From Oceanibacterium hippocampi (lineage in GTDB: Bacteria; Pseudomonadota; Alphaproteobacteria; Sneathiellales; Sneathiellaceae), in NCBI RefSeq assembly GCF_900172325.1, contig NZ_FWFR01000001.1, positions 1,178,001-1,242,000 of the forward strand: a stretch of DNA of 64,000 bases, given 5' to 3'. This document shows, piece by piece, positions 18,768 through 27,731 of this stretch. The notes under the pieces were generated by a model. It was not told where the DNA came from and did not search any database. It saw only the letters and a program-made list of their open reading frames with translations. Position 1 is the first letter of the stretch. Every line of letters begins with the position of its first letter. Made by a program: the position numbers and the translations under genes.

Positions 18768-19562
18768 GTGAGCAAATACACGAATGCGCGAAGCGTACTG
18801 GGCCCTCTCTCGCTGCGGGAGAGGCTTCTGCTGGTCTTCTCGGTCGAACCGGCAGGCGCGAGCGGGAGCTATGTCGAGCCGGGCACCGACTGGGACGTCG
18901 AGGGGGCGCTGGACGAGCTCCGCCGGACCTTCCCCGACCTGGACGGCCTGGTGGCGGGAAAGCGGGTCCTCGATTACGGCTGCGGCGACGGCTACCAGTC
19001 GGTCGCCCTGCGGCTCGCGGGGGCCGAGGTCATGGGCGTCGATATCGAGCGGAAGCGGATCCGCCACGCCCGCGAGCTTGCCGGGAAGCACGGTCTCGAC
19101 ATCGAATTCGCCACGGTGACCAGGGGCGATTTCGATGTCGCGGTCTCGCAGAACGCCTTCGAGCACATGCCCGATCCGGAAGCCTCACTGGCCGAGATCT
19201 TCGAGATCCTGAAGCCCGGCGGCAAGCTGCTGCTCTGCTTCGGACCGCCCTGGTACGCGCCCTACGGTTCGCACATGTATTTCTTCACCCGCCTGCCCTG
19301 GGTGAACCTGCTGTTCCCCGAACGGGTCGTGATGCGCATCCGCTCGCTCTACCGGGCGGACGGGTTGCAGAGCTATGCACCGGAACTCAACCGCATGAGC
19401 ATCCGTCGCTTCGAGCAGGTCGTGCGGCGCTCCCCGTTCGAGCTGAGCTGGCGCCGCTATCGCTGTTCCTGGGGGCTGCACTGGCTGGCCCGGGTCCCGA
19501 TACTGCGTGAACTGCTGATCAACCGGGTCGAGGCGGTTCTGCAGAAACCGTGGCTGCTCTGA
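18768..19562 (+). CDS. Class I SAM-dependent methyltransferase
   Basis: GTG at 18768 has GGAGG five bases upstream and gives 264 residues; ATG codons at 18753/18756 lack such spacing and are alternatives. Motif I reads VLDYGCGDGYQS, the acidic residue after beta-2 is in VMGVDIERK, and motif IV is in VAVSQNAFEHMPDPEASLAE, all Methyltransf_11-like. The C-terminal part is hydrophobic and aromatic, as in enzymes acting on lipids or glycans. The 100 bases upstream are unusually AT-rich, which marks its promoter and may indicate acquired DNA beside tRNA-Thr. Confidence 0.82.
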   Translation: MSKYTNARSVLGPLSLRERLLLVFSVEPAGASGSYVEPGTDWDVEGALDELRRTFPDLDGLVAGKRVLDYGCGDGYQSVALRLAGAEVMGVDIERKRIRHARELAGKHGLDIEFATVTRGDFDVAVSQNAFEHMPDPEASLAEIFEILKPGGKLLLCFGPPWYAPYGSHMYFFTRLPWVNLLFPERVVMRIRSLYRADGLQSYAPELNRMSIRRFEQVVRRSPFELSWRRYRCSWGLHWLARVPILRELLINRVEAVLQKPWLL

Positions 19563-19667
19563 CGAGCCGCCAAGGACCGCCGACGGCCGGTCGGGGCAGG
19601 GGTGGGGGCACTCCGTTGCCCGGATGCAACTATCGCGTAACTGCGCGCATCGGAAATACGTCCCCCC

Positions 19668-19696
19668 TTGCACTCGACCGTATTTTAACGCATTTT
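19668..19696 (+). promoter_or_regulatory. Possible sigma-70 promoter of the cold-shock gene
   Basis: TTGCAC at 19668-19673 is followed after 17 bases by CATTTT at 19691-19696. The -35 is good and the -10 is weak. It would yield a leader of about 125 nt before the csp start, a length typical for cold-shock mRNAs. The region is the only AT-rich stretch in the gap. Confidence 0.35.
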
Positions 19697-19825
19697 ATGC
19701 AACGATATTCTGCTTCGGACTGCCGGCCTGCTAACACCTTCACTAGGTCAAACTGCTGCCGTTCCCAACGAAGTCAGAAGCGTCGCGCATGGTGTGCGGC
19801 GTGAATAAGCGATTGGAGGACTGGC

Positions 19826-20035
19826 ATGGCGACCGGTACTGTCAAATGGTTCAATAGCACCAAGGGTTATGGCTTCATTCAGCCGGATGGCGGCGGCGCC
19901 GATGTGTTCGTGCACATCTCGGCCGTGGAGCGTGCGGGCCTTGGCACCCTCAATGAGGGCCAGAAGGTTTCCTACGACGTGAAGCTCGACCCGAAGCGGG
20001 GCAAGTCCTCCGCCGAGGAGCTGAAGGCGCTCTGA
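19826..20035 (+). CDS. Cold-shock protein, CspA family
   Basis: This 69-residue cold-shock domain has KGYGFIQPD (RNP1) and VFVHISAVE (RNP2) intact. It is preceded by TTGGAGGA. It differs from the copy at 7462-7674 in its C-terminal half. The gene is followed by a strong intrinsic terminator and is monocistronic. Confidence 0.95.
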   Translation: MATGTVKWFNSTKGYGFIQPDGGGADVFVHISAVERAGLGTLNEGQKVSYDVKLDPKRGKSSAEELKAL

Positions 20036-20059
20036 GCGACCTTCGACCGAGTTGAAGAA

Positions 20060-20092
20060 GGGGCGCGGGCCTGAGGCCGGCGCCCCTTTTTT
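20060..20092 (+). terminator. Rho-independent terminator after the cold-shock gene
   Basis: A hairpin begins GGGGCGC and ends GCGCCCC with an inner GGCC pairing, and runs straight into TTTTTT (20087-20092). It starts about 25 bases after the csp stop codon. Confidence 0.88.
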
Positions 20093-20137
20093 CATGCCTG
20101 TTGCCCGATCGGTCGCGGCCTTCGGGAGGCCGCTCGA

Positions 20138-20632
20138 TCAGCCGGCGCGATCGCGGATATGGCCGGCCAGTTCGGCGCTCGGCCGGCCGTCGACCAGCAG
20201 GCCGTTGTCGCGCTGATAGGCGCGGATCGATTCCGCCGTTGCCGGCCCCATCACCCCGTCGGCGCTGCCGACCGGATAGCCGAGGCGGAGCAGGCCGCCC
20301 TGGATCTCGCGCACCGTCGAGTCACCGCTCGCGCTCTGCGTTCCCCCGCCGCCCCGCTTCCAGGCCGGCTCGCCGAGATTGACGTCCTCCTTCGACGTGA
20401 AGGCCCCGGTCAGGCCGCCGGCGGCGGCGCCGATCGCGGCGCCCTGTAGCAGGCTGAGCCCGGTGACCGCCCCGACCACCGTGCCGGCCGCGGCGCCGAT
20501 GCCGGCGCCGGAGATCGCCCGGTCATGTTGCGTGCTGCCGCAACCGGCAAGCACCAGCGCGAGGCCGGCGGCAAGCCCGGCAAGGCCGAGCCGTCGCGGA
20601 CTTGCGACCGTCGCGATCGATTGATGGATCAT
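20138..20632 (-). CDS. Lipoprotein with glycine-zipper segment and peptidoglycan-binding domain
   Basis: ATG 20632 follows GAGGGAG and gives 164 residues. The lipobox LVLAGC ends a signal peptide of about 30 residues. Then comes a Gly/Ala-rich stretch (GAGIGAAAGTVVGAVTG and following), typical of glycine-zipper outer-membrane proteins. The C-terminal about 65 residues form a PG_binding_1-like domain (VREIQGGLLRLGYPVG, DGVMGPATAESIRAYQ). It probably tethers the outer membrane to peptidoglycan or modulates cell-wall enzymes. It is convergent with the csp gene. Confidence 0.82.
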   Translation of the reverse strand: MIHQSIATVASPRRLGLAGLAAGLALVLAGCGSTQHDRAISGAGIGAAAGTVVGAVTGLSLLQGAAIGAAAGGLTGAFTSKEDVNLGEPAWKRGGGGTQSASGDSTVREIQGGLLRLGYPVGSADGVMGPATAESIRAYQRDNGLLVDGRPSAELAGHIRDRAG

Positions 20633-20839
20633 GGCAACACTCCCTCGAACTGGCGGAACACGGTCATTCGACCATCCGTCGATATGGTGATTCTTTTGCC
20701 GGATGTCCCGTGTCAAAGGTGAGTCAAATTGTCGGCCCCCGGAACCGGGCGAAAGGCGGGCGCCTGGCTTGCGGGCGCGCGCCGCGCCCCCTAACGTGCG
20801 CTTTCTGGTTTGGCGTGGACAGATTGAAGAGAGGGCAAT

Positions 20840-22054
20840 ATGCCGGTCACGGCGGAAGCGGAAGAACTGGGGCTCGACGGCCGGCGGCTGGAGCGGATCG
20901 GCGACTGGATGGCGCGCTACGTGGAGGCGGGCAAGCTCGCTGGCGCGCTCACGCTTGTCGCCCGGCACGGCGAGATCGCCTACCTGGACGGGCGCGGCTT
21001 GCGCGACCGGGAGGCCGGCGCGGCGGTGACCGAGGATACCGTCTTCCGGATCTACTCGATGACCAAGCCGATCACCTCGGTCGCGGCGATGATGCTGTTC
21101 GAGGAGGGCTGCTTCCAGCTCGGCGATCCGCTGGCGCGCTACCTGCCGGAATTCGCCGACATGCGGGTCTGGACCGGCGGCAAGGGGGCGGCGATGAAGA
21201 CCGAGCCCGCGCACCGACCGATCTGCATCCACGACCTGTTCGTCCACATGTCGGGGCTGACCTACGACTTCTTCGACGACACGCCGATCGATGCGCTCTA
21301 TCGCGAGCAGGGAATCTCGCTGCCCGGTTCGACCGAGCCGCTGGCGACCGTGATCGAGCGCCTTGCCGGGCTGCCGCTGCTCTCGCAGCCGGGCGCGGAA
21401 TGGAACTACAGCGTCGCCACCGACGTGCTCGGCCGCCTGGTCGAGGTCTGGTCCGGCCAGACGCTCGACCGCTTCTTCGCCGAACGGATCTTCGCGCCGC
21501 TCGGGATGACGGAAACCGGGTTCGTGGTGCCGGCCGGGCGGCTCGACCGCTTCGCCGCGCTCTATGGCCTGAAGGACGGCGCGCTCGACCTGCTGGAGGC
21601 GCCGGCGCGGAGCCGGTTCGCCCTCGAGGGGCGGGCGCTCTCGGGCGGCGGCGGGCTCTGCGGCACCATCGGCGACTATTTCCGCTTCGCCGAGATGCTG
21701 CGCGGCAAGGGCGCCTTTGACGGCGGGCGGCTGCTCTCGCCCAAGACCGTCGAATACATGACGCGCAACCATCTGGACGGCGATCTGGCGGCGAACGGCC
21801 AGTCGGTGTTCAGCGAGACCTCCTACGACGGGATCGGCTTCGGGCTCGGCTTCTCGGTCGTGCTCGATCCGGCGAAGGCGAAGGTCATGGCCTCGGTCGG
21901 CGAATATGCCTGGGGCGGGGCGGCGAGCACGGTCTTCTGGAACGACCCGGAGGAGGACGTGACGGTGATCTTCATGACCCAGCTGCTGCCGTCGTCGACC
22001 TGGCCGCTCCGGCCCGAACTGCGCGCGCTGGTCTACCAGGCACTCGACGACTAG
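20840..22054 (+). CDS. Serine hydrolase of the beta-lactamase class C/EstB family
   Basis: The product has 404 residues. The catalytic motif SMTK is at residues 73-76 (S-x-x-K), the second motif Tyr is in WNYSVATDV, and a C-terminal GGAAST replaces the usual HTG/KTG. No signal peptide is seen, which argues for a cytosolic esterase or transesterase (EstB, LovD-like) and against a penicillin-degrading enzyme. It stands alone, divergent from the lipoprotein gene on its left. Confidence 0.85.
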   Translation: MPVTAEAEELGLDGRRLERIGDWMARYVEAGKLAGALTLVARHGEIAYLDGRGLRDREAGAAVTEDTVFRIYSMTKPITSVAAMMLFEEGCFQLGDPLARYLPEFADMRVWTGGKGAAMKTEPAHRPICIHDLFVHMSGLTYDFFDDTPIDALYREQGISLPGSTEPLATVIERLAGLPLLSQPGAEWNYSVATDVLGRLVEVWSGQTLDRFFAERIFAPLGMTETGFVVPAGRLDRFAALYGLKDGALDLLEAPARSRFALEGRALSGGGGLCGTIGDYFRFAEMLRGKGAFDGGRLLSPKTVEYMTRNHLDGDLAANGQSVFSETSYDGIGFGLGFSVVLDPAKAKVMASVGEYAWGGAASTVFWNDPEEDVTVIFMTQLLPSSTWPLRPELRALVYQALDD

Positions 22055-22068
22055 GGCCGCACCGCGCG

Positions 22069-22890
22069 CTAGTCCTTCGCGGCGGTTTCCTCGACCACCT
22101 CGACCCGCTCGGCGACGCCCATGGTGCAGACATGGACGGTCACCGGGTTGACGATCTTCACGCCGCGTTCCTCGGTCTTGCAGTCGATCTCGGCCAGCTC
22201 GGGGATCGCGGCGGCGAAGGTTTCTTCGCCCGTCCCCATCCCCCGGGCGGTGAGCGCGGCCCGGGCCGCGGCCGCGTCGAAGGCGATCGGACTGAAGGCC
22301 TCGCCGTCCTTCTGCTCGAAATGGCCGACATAGGTGGTCTTGCCGGGGGCGAGGGTGAAGACCGGCTGGGCGCCTTCGAGCACGTGTTCCCGGCGGTGGG
22401 TGAATGCGCGGGCGGCGAAATAGCGCCCCGGCGCGAGCGCCACCGAGTGATAGACGAAATCGGTATCCTCGCCGCCGTCGATCAGCGTTTCGCGGGCCTC
22501 GTTCAGCGGCAGGCCGATGGCGCGGCCGAATTCGCCCTTGCTGGTGAAGACGACGCCGTTGCCGTCGGCACAGGCCGCCTGACTGACCACGTAGGCCTGC
22601 AACTCGTAAGCCGCCTCGGCGGCCGGTACGGTGCAGAGCACGACACCGCCGTTCCAGTTGCGGTCGAGGGCGATGAGCATCCGGGTGTCGCCAGCGTCGT
22701 CGGCCATTGCGGGTGGCGCCGACGCAGGTCCGGCCGCTGGCGGGGCATCGGCCGGGGCCGTCGCCTCGGCCTGGGCCTCGGGCTCCGACGGCGTGACGAC
22801 GCCTTCCAGCCAGGCGCCGACGCCGTCGAGTTCTCCGGCGCAGCCGCCGAGCATGAGACATACCGCGAGGGCGGGCACGGGCAGACGCAT
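22069..22890 (-). CDS. Paralogous lipoprotein A, function unknown
   Basis: ATG 22890 starts a signal peptide with lipobox LMLGGC at residue 16, giving 273 residues. An Ala/Pro-rich linker (about 35-75) leads to a globular region starting MLIALDRNWNGG. Shared blocks with the next gene are MLIA...W.G near the start, ALAPGRYFAARAF, PVFTLAPGKTTYVGHF and a C-terminal pair of cysteines (CKTEE and HVCTMGV). No family is recognised. The repeated TYVGHF strand suggests a beta-rich fold. It ends 15 bases from the convergent serine hydrolase. Confidence 0.72.
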   Translation of the reverse strand: MRLPVPALAVCLMLGGCAGELDGVGAWLEGVVTPSEPEAQAEATAPADAPPAAGPASAPPAMADDAGDTRMLIALDRNWNGGVVLCTVPAAEAAYELQAYVVSQAACADGNGVVFTSKGEFGRAIGLPLNEARETLIDGGEDTDFVYHSVALAPGRYFAARAFTHRREHVLEGAQPVFTLAPGKTTYVGHFEQKDGEAFSPIAFDAAAARAALTARGMGTGEETFAAAIPELAEIDCKTEERGVKIVNPVTVHVCTMGVAERVEVVEETAAKD

Positions 22891-22994
22891 CGGCGGAGCC
22901 TCCTCTATCCGGTCGGTTGAGCGACGGGCGGCGCTGCCCGATGCCTGCGTGCAGTCTGGCACCGATGCCGGATCGCGACAAGCGCCGCCGGCGC

Positions 22995-23726
22995 TCAGAA
23001 GCGGCCGGCGATCCTCTCCTGCATGTCCGGGATCGGCCGGGGCACGCCGATATCGCAGACGATGATGTTCTCGTTGAAGAACGGCGCCAGTCCCTGCGTT
23101 TCCTCCTTGCAGGTGACGTCCGAGATGTCCGGGCGGGATGCATGCATCGGCAGCGAACCGTCTTTCGGTGTCCGGGTCGCGAGCCCGGCCCTCGCCGCTT
23201 CAGGCATGAAGGCGAGCGGCCGCAGGCTGCCTTTCGGGCTTTGCGCGAAGTGACCGACATAGTTGATCCGGCCGGGCTTCAGGGTGAAGACCGGCGCGCT
23301 GCCGCTCATGATGACGACAGACCGGCGGCGGAATGTCCGCGCCGGGTAAAACCGGCCCGGATCGGTCTCGATGACGTAGTAGGTGAAGCCATATCTGCCT
23401 TCATGGACCTCGAACGATTCGCCCGGACGTATGGAGAAGCTCGAATGGTCCAATGCCACCGAACGGGGACTGAGGGTGAAGATCGCGCCGCCGCCGCACA
23501 GTTCGTCACCGGTCGCATTGACGCCGACCTCGAAATGCCGCCCTCCCTGTCCCGCTTCGCAGAAGGTGAGCGCCCCATGCCAGCGGTGGAGAACGGCGAT
23601 CAGCATGTAGGTCTTGTCGGCCGCGAGGCTGAGCGGCTGGTCGGGCGGCAGTTCCGTGTTCGGCGTCGTGCAACCGGCGAGCGCCAGCAGCAGGGCCATG
23701 ACGGCGAGGGCGGGAGGGAAACGCAT
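22995..23726 (-). CDS. Paralogous lipoprotein B, function unknown
   Basis: The product has 243 residues with lipobox LALAGC at residue 19. It shares with the gene at 22069-22890 the blocks YMLIAVLHRWHG, DPGRFYPARTF, PVFTLKPGRINYVGHF and VTCKEE...IIVCDIGVP, at low overall identity but in the same order. It lacks the long Ala/Pro linker. The pair looks like an old tandem duplication of an envelope lipoprotein. I do not recognise the family. Confidence 0.72.
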   Translation of the reverse strand: MRFPPALAVMALLLALAGCTTPNTELPPDQPLSLAADKTYMLIAVLHRWHGALTFCEAGQGGRHFEVGVNATGDELCGGGAIFTLSPRSVALDHSSFSIRPGESFEVHEGRYGFTYYVIETDPGRFYPARTFRRRSVVIMSGSAPVFTLKPGRINYVGHFAQSPKGSLRPLAFMPEAARAGLATRTPKDGSLPMHASRPDISDVTCKEETQGLAPFFNENIIVCDIGVPRPIPDMQERIAGRF

Positions 23727-23837
23727 CGCGGGGGCCTCCGGAACGGAACGCGGATCTGACGTCGGCGACCGCGGCCGGAGGCCCCATCGCCTGCATTCAG
23801 TCTGCCATCCGCAACCGCAGGCGGCAAGTCGCCCCGG

Positions 23838-24914
23838 TCAGCGTGTCGGGCGGCGGCGCAGCACGACGAGCGCGACGAGCGCCAGGATGAACAGGACGCC
23901 GAGCACGATCCGGTGCATCTCGAGCGTCGAGCGGTCGGCTTCGGCGGCGGCCAGCGAGGCTTCCATGACGCTGAGCCGGCCGAGCGCGTTCTTCAGCTCG
24001 GTATCGGCCTTGGCGGCGGCGGTCTGCGCCGTCTTAAGCTCCTTCGCCGCGGCGGTGCGGGCCTTCTCGAGCTCGGCCTGCCTGACCTCCAGCGCGGCGA
24101 TCCGGCTCTCGGCCTCGGCAAGCTTGGCCTGCGTCTGCTCGGCCGACGTCGTGCGCTGGTCGAGCGAGGCGCGCAGCGAGCCGATCAGTTCGTCCTTGTT
24201 GGCGATCGCGCTTTTCAGCGTGTCGAGGCTCGCCGTGGCGGCCGTGAGCCGCTCCTGCAGGCCGTCGAGCAGGCCACCCTTCTCCTTCATCTGCGCCTGG
24301 AGCGAGCCGAGCAGGCTGTCCTTCTTCTCCAGTTCGCCGCGCATCCGGCCGAGCAGGCCGTCCTTCTCGGAAAGCTGCGATTGCAGGGTGCCGAGCAGGC
24401 CATCCTTCTGGCCAAGCTGTTCCTGCAGGTTGCCGATCAGCCCGTCCTTCTGGCCGAGCTGATCCTGCAGCCCGCCGATCAGGCTGTCCTTCTGGCCGAG
24501 CTGCTCCTGCAGTCCGCCGATCATGCTGTCCTTCTGGCCGAGCTGATCCTTCAGGCCGCCGATCAGGTCGTCCTTCTGGCCGAGCTGGTCCTGCAGCGCC
24601 GAGGCGTCGAGCGGCGATTTCCCGTCCGTGCCCGGCAGGGCGCCGGCGGGCAGGGCGGGTTTGTCCGGAAGGGCGGACGCGGCGGGCGTATCGGATGCCG
24701 TGGGCAGCGCGGGTTTTTCCGGCAGCGCGGGCGTGGCCGGGGCGGCGGGTGCGGCCGGTGCGGCAGGTGCCTTTTCCGGCGCGGCCGTATCGGATTTCTT
24801 CGTCGCCTCGTCGGTCAGCGACTTCAGCAGGTTGCCTTGCGCCTCCGCGCCCGCCGGCAAGGCGAGCCAGAACCCAGCGGCGACGGTTAGGGTCAGGATC
24901 CGGGCGACCGCCAT
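23838..24914 (-). CDS. Membrane protein with 14-residue coiled-coil repeats
   Basis: ATG 24914 is preceded by GGAG at nine bases and gives 358 residues; ATG 24923 is too close to it. There is a signal peptide (residues 1-25), a Pro/Ala/Lys-rich low-complexity stretch (about 40-95), then eight to nine copies of a 14-residue unit with consensus LQDQLGQKDxLIGG. More coiled coil rich in Ala/Glu/Lys follows, and a C-terminal transmembrane helix (VLGVLFILALVALVVL) with a basic tail. The repeat is exactly two heptads, so a long rod in the periplasm anchored at the C-terminus is likely. No function is known. Confidence 0.75.
   Translation of the reverse strand: MAVARILTLTVAAGFWLALPAGAEAQGNLLKSLTDEATKKSDTAAPEKAPAAPAAPAAPATPALPEKPALPTASDTPAASALPDKPALPAGALPGTDGKSPLDASALQDQLGQKDDLIGGLKDQLGQKDSMIGGLQEQLGQKDSLIGGLQDQLGQKDGLIGNLQEQLGQKDGLLGTLQSQLSEKDGLLGRMRGELEKKDSLLGSLQAQMKEKGGLLDGLQERLTAATASLDTLKSAIANKDELIGSLRASLDQRTTSAEQTQAKLAEAESRIAALEVRQAELEKARTAAAKELKTAQTAAAKADTELKNALGRLSVMEASLAAAEADRSTLEMHRIVLGVLFILALVALVVLRRRPTR
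24249..24600 (-). repeat. Tandem 42-base coding repeat
   Basis: Within the coiled-coil gene, a 42-base unit repeats about eight times, encoding the 14-residue unit. The copies near 24400-24600 are nearly identical at the DNA level and those nearer 24250 have diverged, which suggests recent expansion from the N-terminal side of the array. Confidence 0.85.
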
Positions 24915-25258
24915 TCGTATCATCTCCAGTTCAGGTTCCGCCGCGCGCATCGCCGGCCATGGCTCCGGCATCGATTATCCGGAAAAGCCCATGCTTGCAC
25001 AATGACATGCTTGCCGACGACATCCGTGGCCCGTCCGAGCCGTCGCACGGCACGCGGAATCGTCGCCAACCCCTCGTCTCGCGAACGTCCGGTCTGCCGG
25101 TCCGGTTCCCGGCGCAGGAAGCGGAACGGTCGCGCCGACGGCCGGCGGTGCGTCGCGATCCCGGCCATGCGCAAAATTCACTTGCGTTCGCTTCACAAAA
25201 CGACGATATGCGGCCCTCGTTTTATTTGGCGTGAGCCGTCTACTGGAAGGAGGAGACG
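24915..25258. other. Intergenic region upstream of speD
   Basis: No gene is supported in this 344-base divergent gap. The right end carries an exceptionally good ribosome binding site, AAGGAGGAGAC, eight bases before speD. A possible promoter is TTGCGT near 25183 with GATATG 17 bases further on. Short frames on both strands lack family features. Confidence 0.45.
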
Positions 25259-25753
25259 ATGGCGAAAGACATCTCTCTCTTCCGACTGGGGACAGACTCG
25301 GATTGCGTACCGAGCGAGACCCGAGCGGGAGAGTCCGTAGCAGCGGAAAATGTGATCCGCTTTCCGTTATCCGCGGACCGGCTGGATCATTTCATCCAGC
25401 GCGACGGGCAGACATATGCGGGTTCGCATCTGATCGTCGACCTGTGGGGCGCCTCGCGCCTCGACGAACTCGACCATATCGAGGAAACGCTGCGGGCCGC
25501 CGCCGATGCGGCGGGCGCGACGGTGCTGCATGTCCATCTGCATCACTTCACGCCGAACGGCGGCGTGTCCGGCGTCGTGGTGCTGGCGGAAAGCCACATC
25601 AGCATCCACACCTGGCCCGAATGCGACTATGCCGCGCTCGACGTCTTCATGTGCGGCGATGCCGAGCCGAAGCGGACGCTGCCGGTGCTGGAAGAGGCCT
25701 TCCGGCCGGAACGGGTCGAACTCGGCGATCACAAGCGCGGCGTCATCAAGTGA
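25259..25753 (+). CDS. speD: S-adenosylmethionine decarboxylase proenzyme
   Basis: The product has 164 residues. The self-cleavage site is AESHISIHTWPE: Glu111-Ser112 is cut and Ser112 becomes the pyruvoyl cofactor. The catalytic His and Cys positions (HVHLHHF, FMCGDA) are present. The core matches the short bacterial/archaeal class; the first about 35 residues are an N-terminal extension. It produces decarboxylated SAM, the aminopropyl donor for spermidine. It is translationally coupled to speE by a GTGA overlap. Confidence 0.95.
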   Translation: MAKDISLFRLGTDSDCVPSETRAGESVAAENVIRFPLSADRLDHFIQRDGQTYAGSHLIVDLWGASRLDELDHIEETLRAAADAAGATVLHVHLHHFTPNGGVSGVVVLAESHISIHTWPECDYAALDVFMCGDAEPKRTLPVLEEAFRPERVELGDHKRGVIK

Positions 25754-26595
25754 CTGCCTGGTTCGAGGAGCGGCTCTATCCGGGGACCGTGCATCGGCTC
25801 CGGATGGATCGCATCCTGCACAGCGAGCAGACCGACGAGCAGGACCTGGTGATCTTCGAGAACGACCGCTACGGCCGCGTTCTCGCGCTCGACGGGATCG
25901 TCCAGACGACCGAGGCGGACGAGCCCTTCTATCACGAGATGCTGGTCCATGTGCCGCTGGTCGCCCATCCCCGCGCCCGCCGGGTGCTGGTGATCGGCGG
26001 CGGCGACGGCGGGGCGATTCGCCGCGCCCTGATGCACGACATCGAGGCGGTCACCCTGGTCGAGATCGACCCGGCCGTGATCGAGATGTCGAAGCGCTAC
26101 CTGCCGAAGCTCTCGGGCGACGCCTTCGACGATCCGCGCCTCGAACTGGTGATCGCCGACGGCTGCCGCTATGTCGCCGAGACCGAGGCCCGCTTCGACG
26201 TGGTGATCATCGATTCGACCGATCCCGTCGGGCCGGGCCGGGTGCTCTTCACGGCCGAATTCTACCGGGACTGCAAGCGGGTGCTGAACCCGGGCGGCAT
26301 CCTGGTGACCCAGAACGGCGTGCCCTTCATGCAGGCCGACGAGGTCCGCGACGGCTATCCGAAGCTGAAGGCGAGTTTCGCCGACGTCGCCTTCTACCTG
26401 ACCGAGGTGCCGAGCTACCAGGGCGGTCACATGGCGCTCGGCTTCGCCACCGACGATCCGTCGCTGCGGCGCCAGACGGCCGAACAGCTCGCCGACCGGG
26501 CCGCGCCGCTCGCCGGGAAATGCGAATACTACGGACCCGCGGTGCACGCCGCCGCCTTCGCGCTCCCGCCCTTCATCGAACGATTGTTCGCCTGA
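25750..26595 (+). CDS. speE: Spermidine synthase
   Basis: The GTG at 25750 overlaps the speD stop and gives 281 residues. The N-terminal beta domain reads FHRL-like TVHRLRMDRIL, followed by the Rossmann motif VLVIGGGDGGAIR, the acidic EIDPAVIE and the active-site region IIDSTDPVGPG. It transfers an aminopropyl group from decarboxylated SAM to putrescine. With speD it forms a complete two-gene spermidine module. Confidence 0.96.
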   Translation: MTAWFEERLYPGTVHRLRMDRILHSEQTDEQDLVIFENDRYGRVLALDGIVQTTEADEPFYHEMLVHVPLVAHPRARRVLVIGGGDGGAIRRALMHDIEAVTLVEIDPAVIEMSKRYLPKLSGDAFDDPRLELVIADGCRYVAETEARFDVVIIDSTDPVGPGRVLFTAEFYRDCKRVLNPGGILVTQNGVPFMQADEVRDGYPKLKASFADVAFYLTEVPSYQGGHMALGFATDDPSLRRQTAEQLADRAAPLAGKCEYYGPAVHAAAFALPPFIERLFA

Positions 26596-26659
26596 CGCGT
26601 TGTCGTTTACCCACCGGCGCGGGGCCGGCGCGGATTTGACCCCAGGGAAGGTCCAGGCA

Positions 26660-27625
26660 TTGGAGCGACGGCTCGCCGCGATCCTGTTCGCCGACATTGT
26701 CGGCTACACCCGGCAGATGCAGGCCGACGAGGCGGCGACGCTCGCCCGCGTCCAGGCCTGCTGGGACAGGCTGGCCATCCCCCTGGTTCAGGCCCACAAG
26801 GGGCGCATCGTGAAGCGCCTCGGCGACGGCCTGCTGGTCGAGTTCGCCAGCGCCGTCAATGCGGTCGAATGCGCCGCCGCCTGGCAGGCGGCGATGGCCG
26901 CGCCGGAATGGACGGACGGCGGCGCGGGCGGTGAACCGCTCCGCTTCCGCATCGGCGTCAATGTCGGCGATATCGTGGTCGACGGCGACGACATCCTGGG
27001 CGACGGCGTCAATGTCGCCTCCCGGCTGGAGGGGCTGGCGGAGCCCGGCGGCATCGTCGTTTCGGGCAGCGCGCACGACCAGGTCGACGGCAAGATCGCC
27101 GCCCGCTTCGTGGCCCTCGGGCCGACGGAACTGAGGAATGTCGAGCACCCGGTCCGGGTCTTCCGGATGCTGCTGCCGGGCGAGGGCACGGCCGATCTGC
27201 CCCTCCGGGCTCCGGCCGACGCCGCATCGGCCGCCGCGGTCACGGCGAGCCGCGCCGCGCCGCGCTGGCGGATCGCCCTGCCGCTCGCGCTCGCCGGGAT
27301 CATCGTGGTGCTGGCGCTGATGCTCTGGAAACCCTGGTCGGATGGCGATGCGGCCGCGCCTGCGGTCGTACGGAGCGGTCCCGCGACCGCCGAAGGCGCC
27401 GACCGCGCCGACCGTGCCCCTGTGGCGACGGAACCGGGCAGGACGGCGGAAGGCACCGGGGACAGCGCGAAGGACGGCGGGGCCGGGAAGGGCCTCGTCG
27501 GCTCGACCCTCGATAGCCTGAAAAAGATCGCGCCCGTGGGCGACGGTTCCTCGGCGCCGACCACCGACTGCGCCCCGAACGACGCGGGCCAGGGCGCCGC
27601 CGTCCAGCTCGACTGCAACCGCTAG
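26660..27625 (+). CDS. Class III adenylate cyclase with C-terminal membrane helix
   Basis: A TTG at 26660, with GGAAGG upstream, gives the typical family start MERRLAAILFADIVGY and 321 residues; a longer TTG start at 26600 is less likely. Metal aspartates are in FADIVGY and RLGDGLLVEF, and NVASRLEGLAEPGG carries the transition-state Asn/Arg. After the cyclase domain (about 1-180) there is a basic linker, one transmembrane helix (about 205-225) and a Pro/Ala/Asp-rich tail of about 90 residues outside. Signal input is unknown. Confidence 0.85.
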   Translation: MERRLAAILFADIVGYTRQMQADEAATLARVQACWDRLAIPLVQAHKGRIVKRLGDGLLVEFASAVNAVECAAAWQAAMAAPEWTDGGAGGEPLRFRIGVNVGDIVVDGDDILGDGVNVASRLEGLAEPGGIVVSGSAHDQVDGKIAARFVALGPTELRNVEHPVRVFRMLLPGEGTADLPLRAPADAASAAAVTASRAAPRWRIALPLALAGIIVVLALMLWKPWSDGDAAAPAVVRSGPATAEGADRADRAPVATEPGRTAEGTGDSAKDGGAGKGLVGSTLDSLKKIAPVGDGSSAPTTDCAPNDAGQGAAVQLDCNR

Positions 27626-27731
27626 GGCGGCCCCTCCGCCATATCGCCCGGTGACAGGTATGGCCACGGGGCGGTAAAAGAGCGAAGCCGTGCCCGAATT
27701 CACGGGCCGGTCGACCGGGCGGGAGGACGTA

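Noticed and set aside
20138-23260. A 1040-codon open frame on the minus strand
   Set aside because: Only its last 164 codons are coding (the lipoprotein). The rest is antisense or out of frame to the serine hydrolase and the two lipoproteins and has the Arg/Gly/Pro-rich composition of GC-rich shadow frames.
24249-24600. CRISPR array
   Set aside because: The 42-base repeats are in frame without unique spacers and encode a coiled coil; no cas genes are nearby.
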